A stretch of 64,000 nt of DNA from Pedobacter panaciterrae (GTDB lineage Bacteria > Bacteroidota > Bacteroidia > Sphingobacteriales > Sphingobacteriaceae). The notes beneath the pieces are model-generated. The model was not told where the DNA came from. It worked only from the letters and a program-made list of their open reading frames with translations, and ran no database searches. Shown one piece after another: positions 16,656 through 23,830 of the stretch. The first letter of the stretch is position 1; the number at the start of each line of letters is the position of its first letter. The position numbers and the translations under genes were made by a program. The DNA lies in NCBI RefSeq assembly GCF_013204795.1, contig NZ_JABMKW010000017.1, forward strand, positions 918,405 to 982,404, given 5' to 3'.

Positions 16656-16861
16656 TCTGCCTTCATGTCTATGAACCTTTCAAAGTTTACTCACCATGAT
16701 TCGCTATTTGATATGTTTAAACAGGCACTTCGGCTTGGACAGAATCAAGGCAGAATAAGGACTGGAAGCACATTTCTTCGGAAAACAGGTACCTTTTCCC
16801 GAAGAAGTCTCGAACCAGCCTTAACGCAGGCCTAAGTTTGATCCTACCAATGTGGCTAGGA
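16656..16861. ncRNA. Candidate structured RNA (strand unresolved)
   Basis: No gene fits 16640-16875. The segment is more GC-rich than the flanking intergenic DNA and contains ordered complementary arms: 16656-16663 with 16747-16754 (8 bp), nested 16666-16671 with 16736-16741 (6 bp, one wobble), 16756-16765 with 16815-16823 (9 bp, one bulge), nested 16774-16785 with 16794-16806 (12 bp, one bulged C), and 16842-16848 with 16854-16861 (7 bp, one bulge). Three adjacent stems, two with internal extensions, suggest an RNA fold. I do not recognise it: it lacks RNase P, tmRNA and SRP landmarks. It could be a 6S-like RNA, a long leader of the kinase operon (minus strand) or an independent small RNA. 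Plus-strand transcription would have no clear U-run terminator. Confidence 0.4.
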
Positions 16862-16875
16862 GCCGCGGTCTGTGC

Positions 16876-16909
16876 AAAAAAAAAGTGCCGCCCTGAATCA
16901 GGACGGCAC
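16876..16909 (-). terminator. Intrinsic terminator of the DUF3127 gene
   Basis: Arms 16900-16909 and 16885-16894 (10 bp, one mismatch, GC-rich) close a 5-base loop; on the minus strand they are followed by nine U (16884-16876). This is the textbook arrangement, 33 bases past the DUF3127 stop codon. Confidence 0.85.
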
Positions 16910-16941
16910 GGTGGTCAATTTGTTTATTTAAAAAAGATCTT

Positions 16942-17307
16942 TTAAAAAGGAAGATCATCTTCCTCGCCCGGTGCGCTGTTTAAATCAGCTGGCGGAGCAT
17001 ATTCTGGAGTAGATGCCGCTGCACTGTTTGTTAATGCATTAATACGCCATACTACTAAACTGTTAAAATAAGATGTTTTTCCGGTTTTATCAGTCCACGG
17101 ACGACCACGTAAATTAAATGCTACTTCTACATCATCGCCTGGTTTTAAGCTATCAAACAAAGCTGTTTTATCTTGTAAAGCCTCAAACCTGATGTATTCA
17201 GGATAAGTAGGGTTTTCTGCATATTCTATGATAAGGTCGCGTTTCTTAAAAGTCTCACTCACCTGCTGTAATGCACCAATTTCATGCACTTTTCCTTTTA
17301 ATTCCAT
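16942..17307 (-). CDS. DUF3127 OB-fold protein with SSB-like acidic C-terminus
   Basis: The 121-residue protein matches DUF3127: MELKGKVHEIGALQQVSETFKKRDLII followed by a strand-rich OB-like core to about residue 92 (GDDVEVAFNLRGRPW, YFNSLVVWRI). A short Ala/Pro/Glu linker ends in EEDDLPF. That tail closely resembles the SSB C-terminal DDxPF peptide that recruits replication and repair proteins, so binding to single-stranded nucleic acid or to SSB partners is plausible; this is inference, as the family is uncharacterised. It is a single-gene unit with its own terminator, divergent from the RlmL-like gene, and the intergenic space holds a 9-bp inverted repeat. Confidence 0.85.
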   Translation of the reverse strand: MELKGKVHEIGALQQVSETFKKRDLIIEYAENPTYPEYIRFEALQDKTALFDSLKPGDDVEVAFNLRGRPWTDKTGKTSYFNSLVVWRINALTNSAAASTPEYAPPADLNSAPGEEDDLPF

Positions 17308-17329
17308 AACAAATACTATTTTATTCTAC

Positions 17330-17370
17330 TACGAAGTTCAAATCTCTATATTTTTATTGATAACTTCGTA
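17330..17370. promoter_or_regulatory. Inverted repeat between divergent DUF3127 and rlmL-like genes
   Basis: TACGAAGTT (17330-17338) and AACTTCGTA (17362-17370) form a perfect 9-bp inverted repeat with a 23-bp spacer in the 72-bp divergent promoter region. The right arm overlaps TAACTTCG, one mismatch from a TAnnTTTG -7 element for the methyltransferase gene, so it could be an operator acting on one or both genes. Confidence 0.4.
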
Positions 17371-17379
17371 CAATTAATT

Positions 17380-18567
17380 ATGCAAGTTTTCCACACAAAA
17401 AGTAAGGTTATCATAACCTGCAACAAGCGTCTGTCGCCGTATTTACTAGAAGAAGTTAAAGCCCTTGGCTATGACATAGTAAGAGATTTCTCTACAGGCT
17501 TAGAATTAGACATCACTTTGTCTGAATGTATTCGATTAAATTTGAATTTAAGGTGCGCCAGCCAGATTTTATACTGCTTAAAGAGTTTTAAAGCAGCAAA
17601 TCCGGAAGAGCTTTACCGCGAAATGGTGGAGATGCCATGGGAAGAGTTAATTGATTTTTCAGGTTATTTTTCTGTTACCTCAAATGTTGATAACCCAACT
17701 ATTACCACTCCTCTTTTTGCCAACTTAAAGGTAAAAGATGCAATAGTTGACCGCATTAAAGACAAGAAAGGTATCCGTCCGAATTCAGGTTCTGATGCCA
17801 ATAAAGCTGTAATTCATCTATACTGGAAAGATAATGATGCCGACGTATTTATTGATACTTCGGGCGAAACACTTGCTAAACACGGATACCGTAAAATTCC
17901 GGGAAAAGCCCCAATGCTGGAAGCACTTGCTGCAGCAACAGTATTAAGCACTAAATGGGATCAGAAGTCTCCTTTTGTAAACCCAATGTGTGGTTCCGGA
18001 ACATTGGCTATAGAAGCCGCTCTTATTGCAACCAATCGCAGACCAGGTTTATTTAGAATGAACTATGGCTTTATGCACATTATTGGCTACGATGAACAAG
18101 TATTTTTTGCTGAAAGAAGAATCCTGAAAGATCAGGTGGTAAAAAATGCTGATCTTCAGATCATCGCTACCGATATTTCTGAAGACGCTGTAGATGTAAG
18201 TCGTAGAAATGCTAAAACAGCAGGTGTGGATACATTGATCACCTTCGAGGTATGTGATTTTGCTGAAACACAAGTTCCCGAAGGAGGCAAGGGTGTAGTA
18301 GTATTTAATCCGGAATATGGCGAGCGCCTAGGTGTACATTCTAAACTGGAATCAACCTACAAACGTATGGGTGATTTTATGAAGCAGGAATGCAAAGGAT
18401 ATTTTGGATATATCTTTACAGGAAATCCTGATCTTGCCAAAAAAATCGGATTAAAAGCCACACGTAAAATAGAATTCTACAATGGAAAACTAGACTGTCG
18501 TATGCTCGAATACGAGTTGTACGATGGCACAAGAAGACCTGAAGGCGAAAGGCTCATTAAGGAATAG
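17380..18567 (+). CDS. THUMP-domain class I RNA methyltransferase (RlmL-like)
   Basis: The 395-residue protein has an N-terminal ferredoxin-like/THUMP RNA-binding region (about 1-160) and a Rossmann methyltransferase (about 165-385) with NPMCGSGTLAIEAAL (motif I area), IIATDISEDAVDVSRRNAK, and a motif IV written FNPEYGERLG. The relatives in E. coli methylate G2445 of 23S rRNA (RlmL); this protein corresponds only to the N-terminal half of the RlmKL fusion, as is usual in Bacteroidota. The NPEY in place of NPPY deserves a check but may be normal in this lineage. An HD-domain gene follows after 4 bases, so the two share a transcript. Confidence 0.85.
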   Translation: MQVFHTKSKVIITCNKRLSPYLLEEVKALGYDIVRDFSTGLELDITLSECIRLNLNLRCASQILYCLKSFKAANPEELYREMVEMPWEELIDFSGYFSVTSNVDNPTITTPLFANLKVKDAIVDRIKDKKGIRPNSGSDANKAVIHLYWKDNDADVFIDTSGETLAKHGYRKIPGKAPMLEALAAATVLSTKWDQKSPFVNPMCGSGTLAIEAALIATNRRPGLFRMNYGFMHIIGYDEQVFFAERRILKDQVVKNADLQIIATDISEDAVDVSRRNAKTAGVDTLITFEVCDFAETQVPEGGKGVVVFNPEYGERLGVHSKLESTYKRMGDFMKQECKGYFGYIFTGNPDLAKKIGLKATRKIEFYNGKLDCRMLEYELYDGTRRPEGERLIKE

Positions 18568-18571
18568 GCCA

Positions 18572-19219
18572 ATGGATCCAATAATCAAAAAAACTATTCA
18601 ATTTGTTAAGGAAACGCTTGCAGATGCAGAAGCAGGCCACGATTGGTTCCATATAGAACGTGTCTACAAAACAGCTTTAACCATTAATGCGCAAGAAAAA
18701 GGCGACGAATTAATTGTTGCACTGGCAGCCTTGTTGCACGATATTGCAGATCCTAAATTTAATGACGGCGATGAGGAAATCGGCCCACGTATAGCAGGTG
18801 AATTCCTTGAAAGTATTAACGTTGATCCATCAATCATTGAACATGTAAAACAGATCATCATCAACCTAAGCTACAAAGCCAGCTTAGGCATTGTGACATT
18901 TCATTCAAAGGAACTTGACATTGTGCAGGATGCAGACAGATTGGATGCTATTGGCGCCATCGGAATTGCCCGTGCATTTACTTACGGAGGTTATAAAAAC
19001 CGGGTGCTTTACGATCCGGAGATTAAGCCCAACCTGAGTATGAGTAAGGAAGAATATAAAAATAGTACCGGCCCTACCATTAACCATTTCTACGAAAAAC
19101 TCTTTTTACTTAAAGATTTAATGAAAACTCCGGCAGGAAAAAACATAGCTCAAAAACGTCATAATTTTATGCAAGAATATCTTGATCAGTTTTATGACGA
19201 GTGGGCAGGAATGAAATAA
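18572..19219 (+). CDS. HD-domain phosphohydrolase
   Basis: The 215-residue protein starts at ATG 18572 (MDPIIKKTIQFVKETL). It has the HD metal-site pattern: an early His in GHDWFHIERV, HD in ALLHDIADPKF, a further His in HVKQIIINLSY and an Asp in VQDADRLDAIGAIGIAR. This is the YedJ/YpgQ-type HD family of metal-dependent phosphohydrolases, some of which act on nucleotides; the substrate here is unknown. The frame is open further upstream but only within the methyltransferase gene, so I used the first ATG after its stop. Co-transcribed with the methyltransferase. Confidence 0.85.
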   Translation: MDPIIKKTIQFVKETLADAEAGHDWFHIERVYKTALTINAQEKGDELIVALAALLHDIADPKFNDGDEEIGPRIAGEFLESINVDPSIIEHVKQIIINLSYKASLGIVTFHSKELDIVQDADRLDAIGAIGIARAFTYGGYKNRVLYDPEIKPNLSMSKEEYKNSTGPTINHFYEKLFLLKDLMKTPAGKNIAQKRHNFMQEYLDQFYDEWAGMK

Positions 19220-19242
19220 AATAATTGTAAATTGCCTGCACC

Positions 19243-19264
19243 CTGTAAGCGCTCTATCTTACAG
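19243..19264 (+). terminator. Weak hairpin after the HD-domain gene
   Basis: CTGTAAG and CTTACAG (19243-19249, 19258-19264) form a 7-bp stem with an 8-base loop followed by TTAATTT. It is a poor terminator and may only attenuate transcription into the kinase gene. Confidence 0.25.
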
Positions 19265-19281
19265 TTAATTTGAGTAAAAGA

Positions 19282-20310
19282 ATGAAATTAAGTGTATTAG
19301 TTTTAATTGCAGCATTAGCAGTTGGTATTTCGATAGGTCTTGTAAATTTCTACTTTCAGCATAGCTGGTATTTTATGCTGATGTCATTTGGCGTGTCGTT
19401 TTTAACATGCTTTATTGTTTTCTACTACCTGCTCGAAAAATACATTTACTCTAAAATAGTTCTTATATATAAGCTTATCCACAATTTAAAATTGGGAAAG
19501 GACCTTAAAGATGCGCTTGGCGAATATGTGAGCTCTGATCCAATTAATGACGTTGAACAAGAAGTAAAAGAATGGGCAGGGGCAAAAAAACGTGAAATTG
19601 ATGTTTTAAAGAAACAGGAACAATTCAGAAGGGAATTCCTGTCTAACGTTTCGCATGAGTTTAAAACGCCTCTTTTTGCCATACAGGGCTACATAGACAC
19701 CTTACAGGATTGCCTTGTGGATGATCCGGAAATGGCTGCTAAATTTTTAACAAAGGCAGGTAAGAATGTTGAAAGGTTAAGCTATTTAATAAATGACCTT
19801 GACTCTATCTCCAAATTAGAAACAGGTGAGATTCCAATTAACTATGAGAAATTTGACTTTGTGCTGCTTGCAAAAGAGGTAATGGAAGGTCTGGAAGACA
19901 AGGCAAAACTCAGAGAGATTACACTGTCATTTAAAGAAAAATATACACACCCTGCTTTTGTAAACGCAGATAGAGAAAAGATCAGACAGGTAATGATTAA
20001 CCTGATCCAGAATTCACTAAAATACGGCAGAGAACATGGTGGTTCAACTGCCATAAAGATCTTTGAACTTCACGATCAGTATCTGATCGAGGTAACTGAT
20101 GATGGCATAGGCATCGACGAAAAACACCTGCCTCGCCTATTTGAGCGCTTTTATAGAATTGACTCGCACAGATCAAGAGAAGAAGGTGGTACCGGACTTG
20201 GGTTGGCTATTGTAAAACACATACTTGAAGCCCATCAGCAAATCATATCTGTAAGGAGTACTTTACAGATCGGAACAACATTTGCCTTTACACTTGAAAA
20301 GGTTGGCTAA
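19282..20310 (+). CDS. PhoR-like membrane sensor histidine kinase
   Basis: The 342-residue protein has two close N-terminal membrane helices (about 3-22 and 28-50) with almost no periplasmic loop, a HAMP-like linker, HisKA with His125 (FLSNVSHEFKTPLFAIQGYIDTL) and a HATPase domain (MINLIQNSLKYG, DDGIGIDEKHLPRLFERFY, GTGLGLAIVKHIL). The wording is typical of PhoR. The start ATG at 19282 gives MKLSVLVLIAAL; a TTG four codons earlier is less likely. No response regulator adjoins it, but the next genes (DUF47 and PiT) are for phosphate uptake, which fits PhoR-like sensing without a sensor loop. Its own partner regulator is not in the window. Confidence 0.85.
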   Translation: MKLSVLVLIAALAVGISIGLVNFYFQHSWYFMLMSFGVSFLTCFIVFYYLLEKYIYSKIVLIYKLIHNLKLGKDLKDALGEYVSSDPINDVEQEVKEWAGAKKREIDVLKKQEQFRREFLSNVSHEFKTPLFAIQGYIDTLQDCLVDDPEMAAKFLTKAGKNVERLSYLINDLDSISKLETGEIPINYEKFDFVLLAKEVMEGLEDKAKLREITLSFKEKYTHPAFVNADREKIRQVMINLIQNSLKYGREHGGSTAIKIFELHDQYLIEVTDDGIGIDEKHLPRLFERFYRIDSHRSREEGGTGLGLAIVKHILEAHQQIISVRSTLQIGTTFAFTLEKVG

Positions 20311-20335
20311 TCATAATCCGCTTAGTTAAAAAAAC

Positions 20336-20359
20336 TTAACACTTAACATTAACTTAACA
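20336..20359 (+). promoter_or_regulatory. Pho-box-like TTAACA array upstream of the phosphate-uptake genes
   Basis: TTAACA occurs at 20336, 20343 and 20354; the last two are 11 bp apart. The array ends 9 bp before a TACTTTTG -7 element, in the position where a PhoB/PhoP-type activator replaces the upstream promoter element. The Bacillus subtilis PhoP box is built of TTAACA-like direct repeats with 11-bp period. The same hexamer appears before the OmpR-family operon at 16.6 kb, so which regulator binds is open. Confidence 0.5.
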
Positions 20360-20368
20360 TTGTACTCA

Positions 20369-20376
20369 TACTTTTG
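20369..20376 (+). promoter_or_regulatory. -7 element of the DUF47-PiT operon
   Basis: TACTTTTG, an exact TAnnTTTG match, 18 bp before the DUF47 start codon and directly downstream of the TTAACA array. Confidence 0.55.
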
Positions 20377-20394
20377 TATCATATTTTATAAAAG

Positions 20395-21036
20395 ATGAAT
20401 AGTATTTTTAAGTTCTTCACCCCTAAAGACAAAAAGTTCCAACCGCTATTTGAACAGGCTGGAAGTAACGTATTGAAAATTTCTGAAGCTCTATTGCTTG
20501 CATTAAGTGCAACTGATACAGAAAAAAGAAAAGAATACATTAAGGAAGTTGAACGTTTAGAGCACGTAGGTGATGACATTACCCATTCGATTTTCCTTGA
20601 ACTTAGCAAGAACTTCATCACTCCTTTTGACAGGGAGGATATCCATGCGCTCGCCAGTGCAGTTGATGATATTGCAGATTACATCCATGCTTCGGCTAGT
20701 AACATTGAATTATACAATGTTAAAAATGTAGGTGATGCAATGATCAAACTTGCTGAATTATTGGTAGAGATGTGTACCGATTTGGATAAAGCAATTAAAG
20801 AATTAAGAAGTTTTAAAAATATTCGTGTTATCGCTGATGCCTGTGTAAGGATTAACAGCGGCGAAAATCAGGCTGACTACGTTTGTAATTTGGCAATAGC
20901 CCGTTTGTTTGAATTTGAAACCAACGCAATTGAATTGATCAAACAAAAAGAGGTTCTTCAAACTCTTGAAATGGCTACTGATAAATGTGAAGATGCGGCT
21001 AATGTGCTGGAATCTATTTTGGTAAAGAACGCTTAA
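20395..21036 (+). CDS. DUF47 (PhoU-like) phosphate transport accessory protein
   Basis: The 213-residue all-helical protein matches the DUF47 family, distantly related to PhoU: FFTPKDKKFQPLFEQAG at the N-terminus, then ERLEHVGDDITHSIFLELSKNFITPFDREDIHALASAVDDIADYI, whose conserved acidic residues bind metal clusters in PhoU-like proteins. DUF47 proteins are almost always encoded beside PiT transporters and probably regulate them. The PiT gene follows after 11 bases. The gene is preceded by a good -7 element and the TTAACA array, suggesting phosphate control. Confidence 0.9.
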   Translation: MNSIFKFFTPKDKKFQPLFEQAGSNVLKISEALLLALSATDTEKRKEYIKEVERLEHVGDDITHSIFLELSKNFITPFDREDIHALASAVDDIADYIHASASNIELYNVKNVGDAMIKLAELLVEMCTDLDKAIKELRSFKNIRVIADACVRINSGENQADYVCNLAIARLFEFETNAIELIKQKEVLQTLEMATDKCEDAANVLESILVKNA

Positions 21037-21047
21037 ACCTTCAAAAA

Positions 21048-22058
21048 ATGGTAACTACCTTATTGGTTGTTGTAATCGTCCTCGCAATAGGATTCGATTA
21101 TATAAATGGCTTTCACGATGCGGCAAATTCAATTGCTACTATCGTTTCTACAAAAGTGCTTTCTCCTTTTCAGGCAGTGCTATGGGCAGCAGTATTTAAC
21201 TTTGCTGCTTATTTTTACTTTACAGACCATAAAGTGGCTAATACTATAGCCAAAACTGTAGTAGAGAATTTTATAACGCTTGAAGTTATCCTGGCTGGTC
21301 TTATCGCCGCCATTACCTGGAATCTTTTTACATGGTGGTTTGGTATCCCTTCAAGCTCCTCGCACACCCTGATTGGTGGTTTTGCTGGTGCTGGTATGGC
21401 TAAAGCGGCTACGGTAGGCGCAAGCGTAATGTCGGCAATTAACCTTGCCCCCATTTTAAAAGTGGTTGCGTTTATTGTTCTGGCACCCGTAATTGGTATG
21501 GTGATCTCGGTTATTATATCCATTATCATTTTACATATATCTAAAAATGCCCGGCCTTCTGTAGCTGAGAAATGGTTTAAAAGATTACAGCTGATCTCTT
21601 CTGCTGCATTAAGCTTTACACATGGTGGTAACGATGCTCAAAAAGTAATGGGCATCATCTATGTTTCTATGGTTGCGGCAAATGTACTACACACCGGAGA
21701 TGCAATGCCTGAATGGATTCCTATTTCATGTTATGCTGCAATTGCATTAGGTACCATGAGCGGTGGCTGGAAAATTGTAAAAACTATGGGCTCTAAAATT
21801 ACTAAAGTAAATGCTTTTGAGGGTGTAGCTGCAGAATCTGCAGGTGCAGTAACCTTAGGTATTACGGAACACTTTGGTATCCCGGTTTCTACAACCCACA
21901 CTATTACAGGTTCAATTGTAGGTGTTGGTTTGTTAAAAAGAGTATCGGCAGTACGCTGGGGAGTTACCGTTAGCTTACTTTGGGCATGGGTATTAACCAT
22001 TCCGGTTTCTGCAACGCTAGCAGCAATTGTTTACGGAATTATACATTTGTTTTTTTAG
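21048..22058 (+). CDS. pit: PiT-family inorganic phosphate transporter
   Basis: A low-affinity, metal-phosphate/H+ symporter of the inner membrane. The 336-residue, highly hydrophobic protein (about 10 helices) carries both copies of the PiT signature: NGFHDAANSIATIVSTK near the N-terminus and THGGNDAQKVMGIIY at about 185-200, plus the paired GIPSSSSHTLIGG and GIPVSTTHTITGS loops. Co-transcribed with the DUF47 gene. Its stop codon overlaps that of the convergent anti-sigma-like gene by 4 bases. Substrate could include related oxyanions, but the DUF47/PhoR context favours phosphate. Confidence 0.93.
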   Translation: MVTTLLVVVIVLAIGFDYINGFHDAANSIATIVSTKVLSPFQAVLWAAVFNFAAYFYFTDHKVANTIAKTVVENFITLEVILAGLIAAITWNLFTWWFGIPSSSSHTLIGGFAGAGMAKAATVGASVMSAINLAPILKVVAFIVLAPVIGMVISVIISIIILHISKNARPSVAEKWFKRLQLISSAALSFTHGGNDAQKVMGIIYVSMVAANVLHTGDAMPEWIPISCYAAIALGTMSGGWKIVKTMGSKITKVNAFEGVAAESAGAVTLGITEHFGIPVSTTHTITGSIVGVGLLKRVSAVRWGVTVSLLWAWVLTIPVSATLAAIVYGIIHLFF

Positions 22059-23164
22059 AACTCAATTGTAAGAAATACGATTGGATGTGCAGTGTCCTGC
22101 ACATCCCAATCTGGCCCTGTCTGTATAAGGCGAATCACTTCCTCATCGAATCTTTCTGAAAAGCCGCGTATCACGGCAACATTTATAGGTCTGAGATCTT
22201 TGATTTCAAATCTGAATTCAACAGACTGCCCTTTCTTCGCATCTGTTATATAGCTATTTTTTTCAGTAAGGTAACCGTTGAACTTTGGCCACCCAATTAC
22301 AGGATGGGTAGTTTCAGACTTTGAATCTTTAGCTACACTCTGCAGTAACTGGTTTTGACGGGCAACTGGAATATCATTAATATCTTTGCTATTGATTGTG
22401 AACCTCACGGCATAGGTATCATCAAATTCTTTTTGAGGGGTTGCAAGCCCTCTAATTCTTACGGTACCTTTTACTCCAGGTGCACCTAAGGCTTGCTTAG
22501 CAGTTTTTTTCCCATAAGCAGCAACAACAACTTCATTTAATGCAGCACTTGAATCATCTGATACCCTTGCTGCTGATGCTGGAGCTGCTGCTAAAGTTGC
22601 CTCAGCAATCGGCGTTGGTTCAGTACTGTTTGCAATGGATTTTGATTTAGGCTTTGAATTGGCAGCATAACTGTTAGTTTTGGCTGCTTTTATTGCTTTA
22701 TCAATTTCAGAAGAAGCTTTATCTGTACTTTCTGTTTTAAGTGTGGCTACGGCATCTGCATTTTCGATCACACTATCGCTGCTCGGCTTTGGAGCTATGT
22801 TTACATCAATCTTTTTAGGTCTTTTGGATGCCATCTCCTGATAATTCACCTGTTTCATCCAGAAAATAATTCCAACAGATATAAATATCACAGCAGCAGC
22901 CGCGGCAATACTTAGGCGTTGCCAAGTTATTACTGTTGCTTTTTTAGCAGAATGATGCTCTGCAACACGTTCATGCAATTGCTTTTGAAGCAAAGAAAGG
23001 GATTCAAGAGATCGCTTAGGCGACATGCTTAAGCCAGCCAGCGCTTCGGCTACGAAAGGATCCTCGAGCGCTTCACGCTCTACCCTGTTCATAGTCTTTG
23101 CATCAAGCTTACCATCAAGATAATCTTCTAAAACTGCTATATCTAACCAATCGTTATTCACCAC
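22055..23164 (-). CDS. Membrane anti-sigma-like protein with TonB_C-like periplasmic domain
   Basis: The 369-residue protein has a helical cytoplasmic head (about 1-75: DWLDIAVLEDYLDGKLDAKTMN, LEDPFVAEALAGL) like FecR/RsiW-type anti-sigma domains but without an obvious zinc motif, one membrane helix (about 82-103), an Ala/Ser/Lys-rich linker, and a periplasmic C-terminal half resembling TonB_C (AVIRGFSERFDEEVIRLIQTGPDW). Between them is a SusC-plug-like segment (LNEVVVAAYGKK, APGVKGTVRIRG) that also occurs in the divergent vWA protein. It overlaps the end of the sigma-factor gene by 11 bases, which supports a sigma/anti-sigma pair. Inducing signal unknown. Confidence 0.75.
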   Translation of the reverse strand: MVNNDWLDIAVLEDYLDGKLDAKTMNRVEREALEDPFVAEALAGLSMSPKRSLESLSLLQKQLHERVAEHHSAKKATVITWQRLSIAAAAAVIFISVGIIFWMKQVNYQEMASKRPKKIDVNIAPKPSSDSVIENADAVATLKTESTDKASSEIDKAIKAAKTNSYAANSKPKSKSIANSTEPTPIAEATLAAAPASAARVSDDSSAALNEVVVAAYGKKTAKQALGAPGVKGTVRIRGLATPQKEFDDTYAVRFTINSKDINDIPVARQNQLLQSVAKDSKSETTHPVIGWPKFNGYLTEKNSYITDAKKGQSVEFRFEIKDLRPINVAVIRGFSERFDEEVIRLIQTGPDWDVQDTAHPIVFLTIEF

Positions 23165-23759
23165 TATTCTTTTCTATACAAATTTTTAAGTTCCTTTTAC
23201 CGTTCTGGATATAGCTCTTAACTTTTAGCATATCGTAGCCGGTAATATCCGCTACTTCTTTATAACATTTCTCTTGCAGATAGAACAAGTCTACACTTAC
23301 GCGCTGTTCTTCGGGAAGTGTTTCCATACACTTTTCCATAACGGTAAGTTTAGTCTCTTTTGTATCATCAATATCAAGATGCACAAAATCTGTGTTTTCC
23401 ACAAAAGTATCTTCTAATGAAACGGTTGTATTTTTTGAATTCTTACGAAGGGCCATTAAGCAATGGTTACGAGATAATACATGCAACCAGCTTTTAAAGT
23501 TCTGTACTTCGTGAATTTTGAGCTTAACCACAAGTTCTTCGAAAATCTGCATTACTGCATCTTTACTTTGCTCCTCGTCTTTTAAATAGTTTAAACACAC
23601 ACCAAATACAAGGTGCATATACTTGTTATAAAGTATACCCAATGGTTCCAGATCACCGCTTTGCCTATAGCGCGTAATTAAAGCAGTGTCGTCCTGCTCC
23701 TGGATTTTGGCGTTATTCTTTATGAACTTCAAAGGGTCTTTCAGGTATAATTTTCTCAA
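23154..23759 (-). CDS. ECF-type RNA polymerase sigma factor
   Basis: The 201-residue protein has region 2 (about 40-110: LGILYNKYMHLVFGVCLNYL, DAVMQIFEELV, FKSWLHVLSRNHCLMALRK) and region 4 (about 140-190: LPEEQRVSVDLFYLQEKCYKEVADITGYDMLKVKSYIQNGKRNLK). No ATG exists before residue 48, so translation probably starts at TTG 23759; other non-ATG starts cannot be excluded. The frame stays open upstream of this. It is co-transcribed with the overlapping anti-sigma-like gene and divergent from the vWA/DUF4197 operon, which is a likely target, as such sigma factors commonly read their neighbours. Confidence 0.85.
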   Translation of the reverse strand: MRKLYLKDPLKFIKNNAKIQEQDDTALITRYRQSGDLEPLGILYNKYMHLVFGVCLNYLKDEEQSKDAVMQIFEELVVKLKIHEVQNFKSWLHVLSRNHCLMALRKNSKNTTVSLEDTFVENTDFVHLDIDDTKETKLTVMEKCMETLPEEQRVSVDLFYLQEKCYKEVADITGYDMLKVKSYIQNGKRNLKICIEKNSGE

Positions 23760-23830
23760 GTATAAAAATATTTTTCGACACTGGTGTGGAATTTCTGCAA
23801 AGCTTACATCATTTAGAAAAACAGACGATT

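Noticed and set aside
16756..16771. SRP-RNA-like GGAAGCA
   Set aside because: Lacks the paired tetraloop and asymmetric loop of the SRP core; the bases instead join a different stem.
16800..16823. tRNA-like T-arm (GTTCGA on the minus strand)
   Set aside because: The flanking five-base stems do not pair, and no cloverleaf or acceptor stem can be drawn.
17330..17370. Resemblance of the inverted repeat to loxP arms (AACTTCGTA)
   Set aside because: Arm order is inverted relative to loxP, the spacer is 23 and not 8 bp, and there is no phage or recombinase gene; taken as coincidence.
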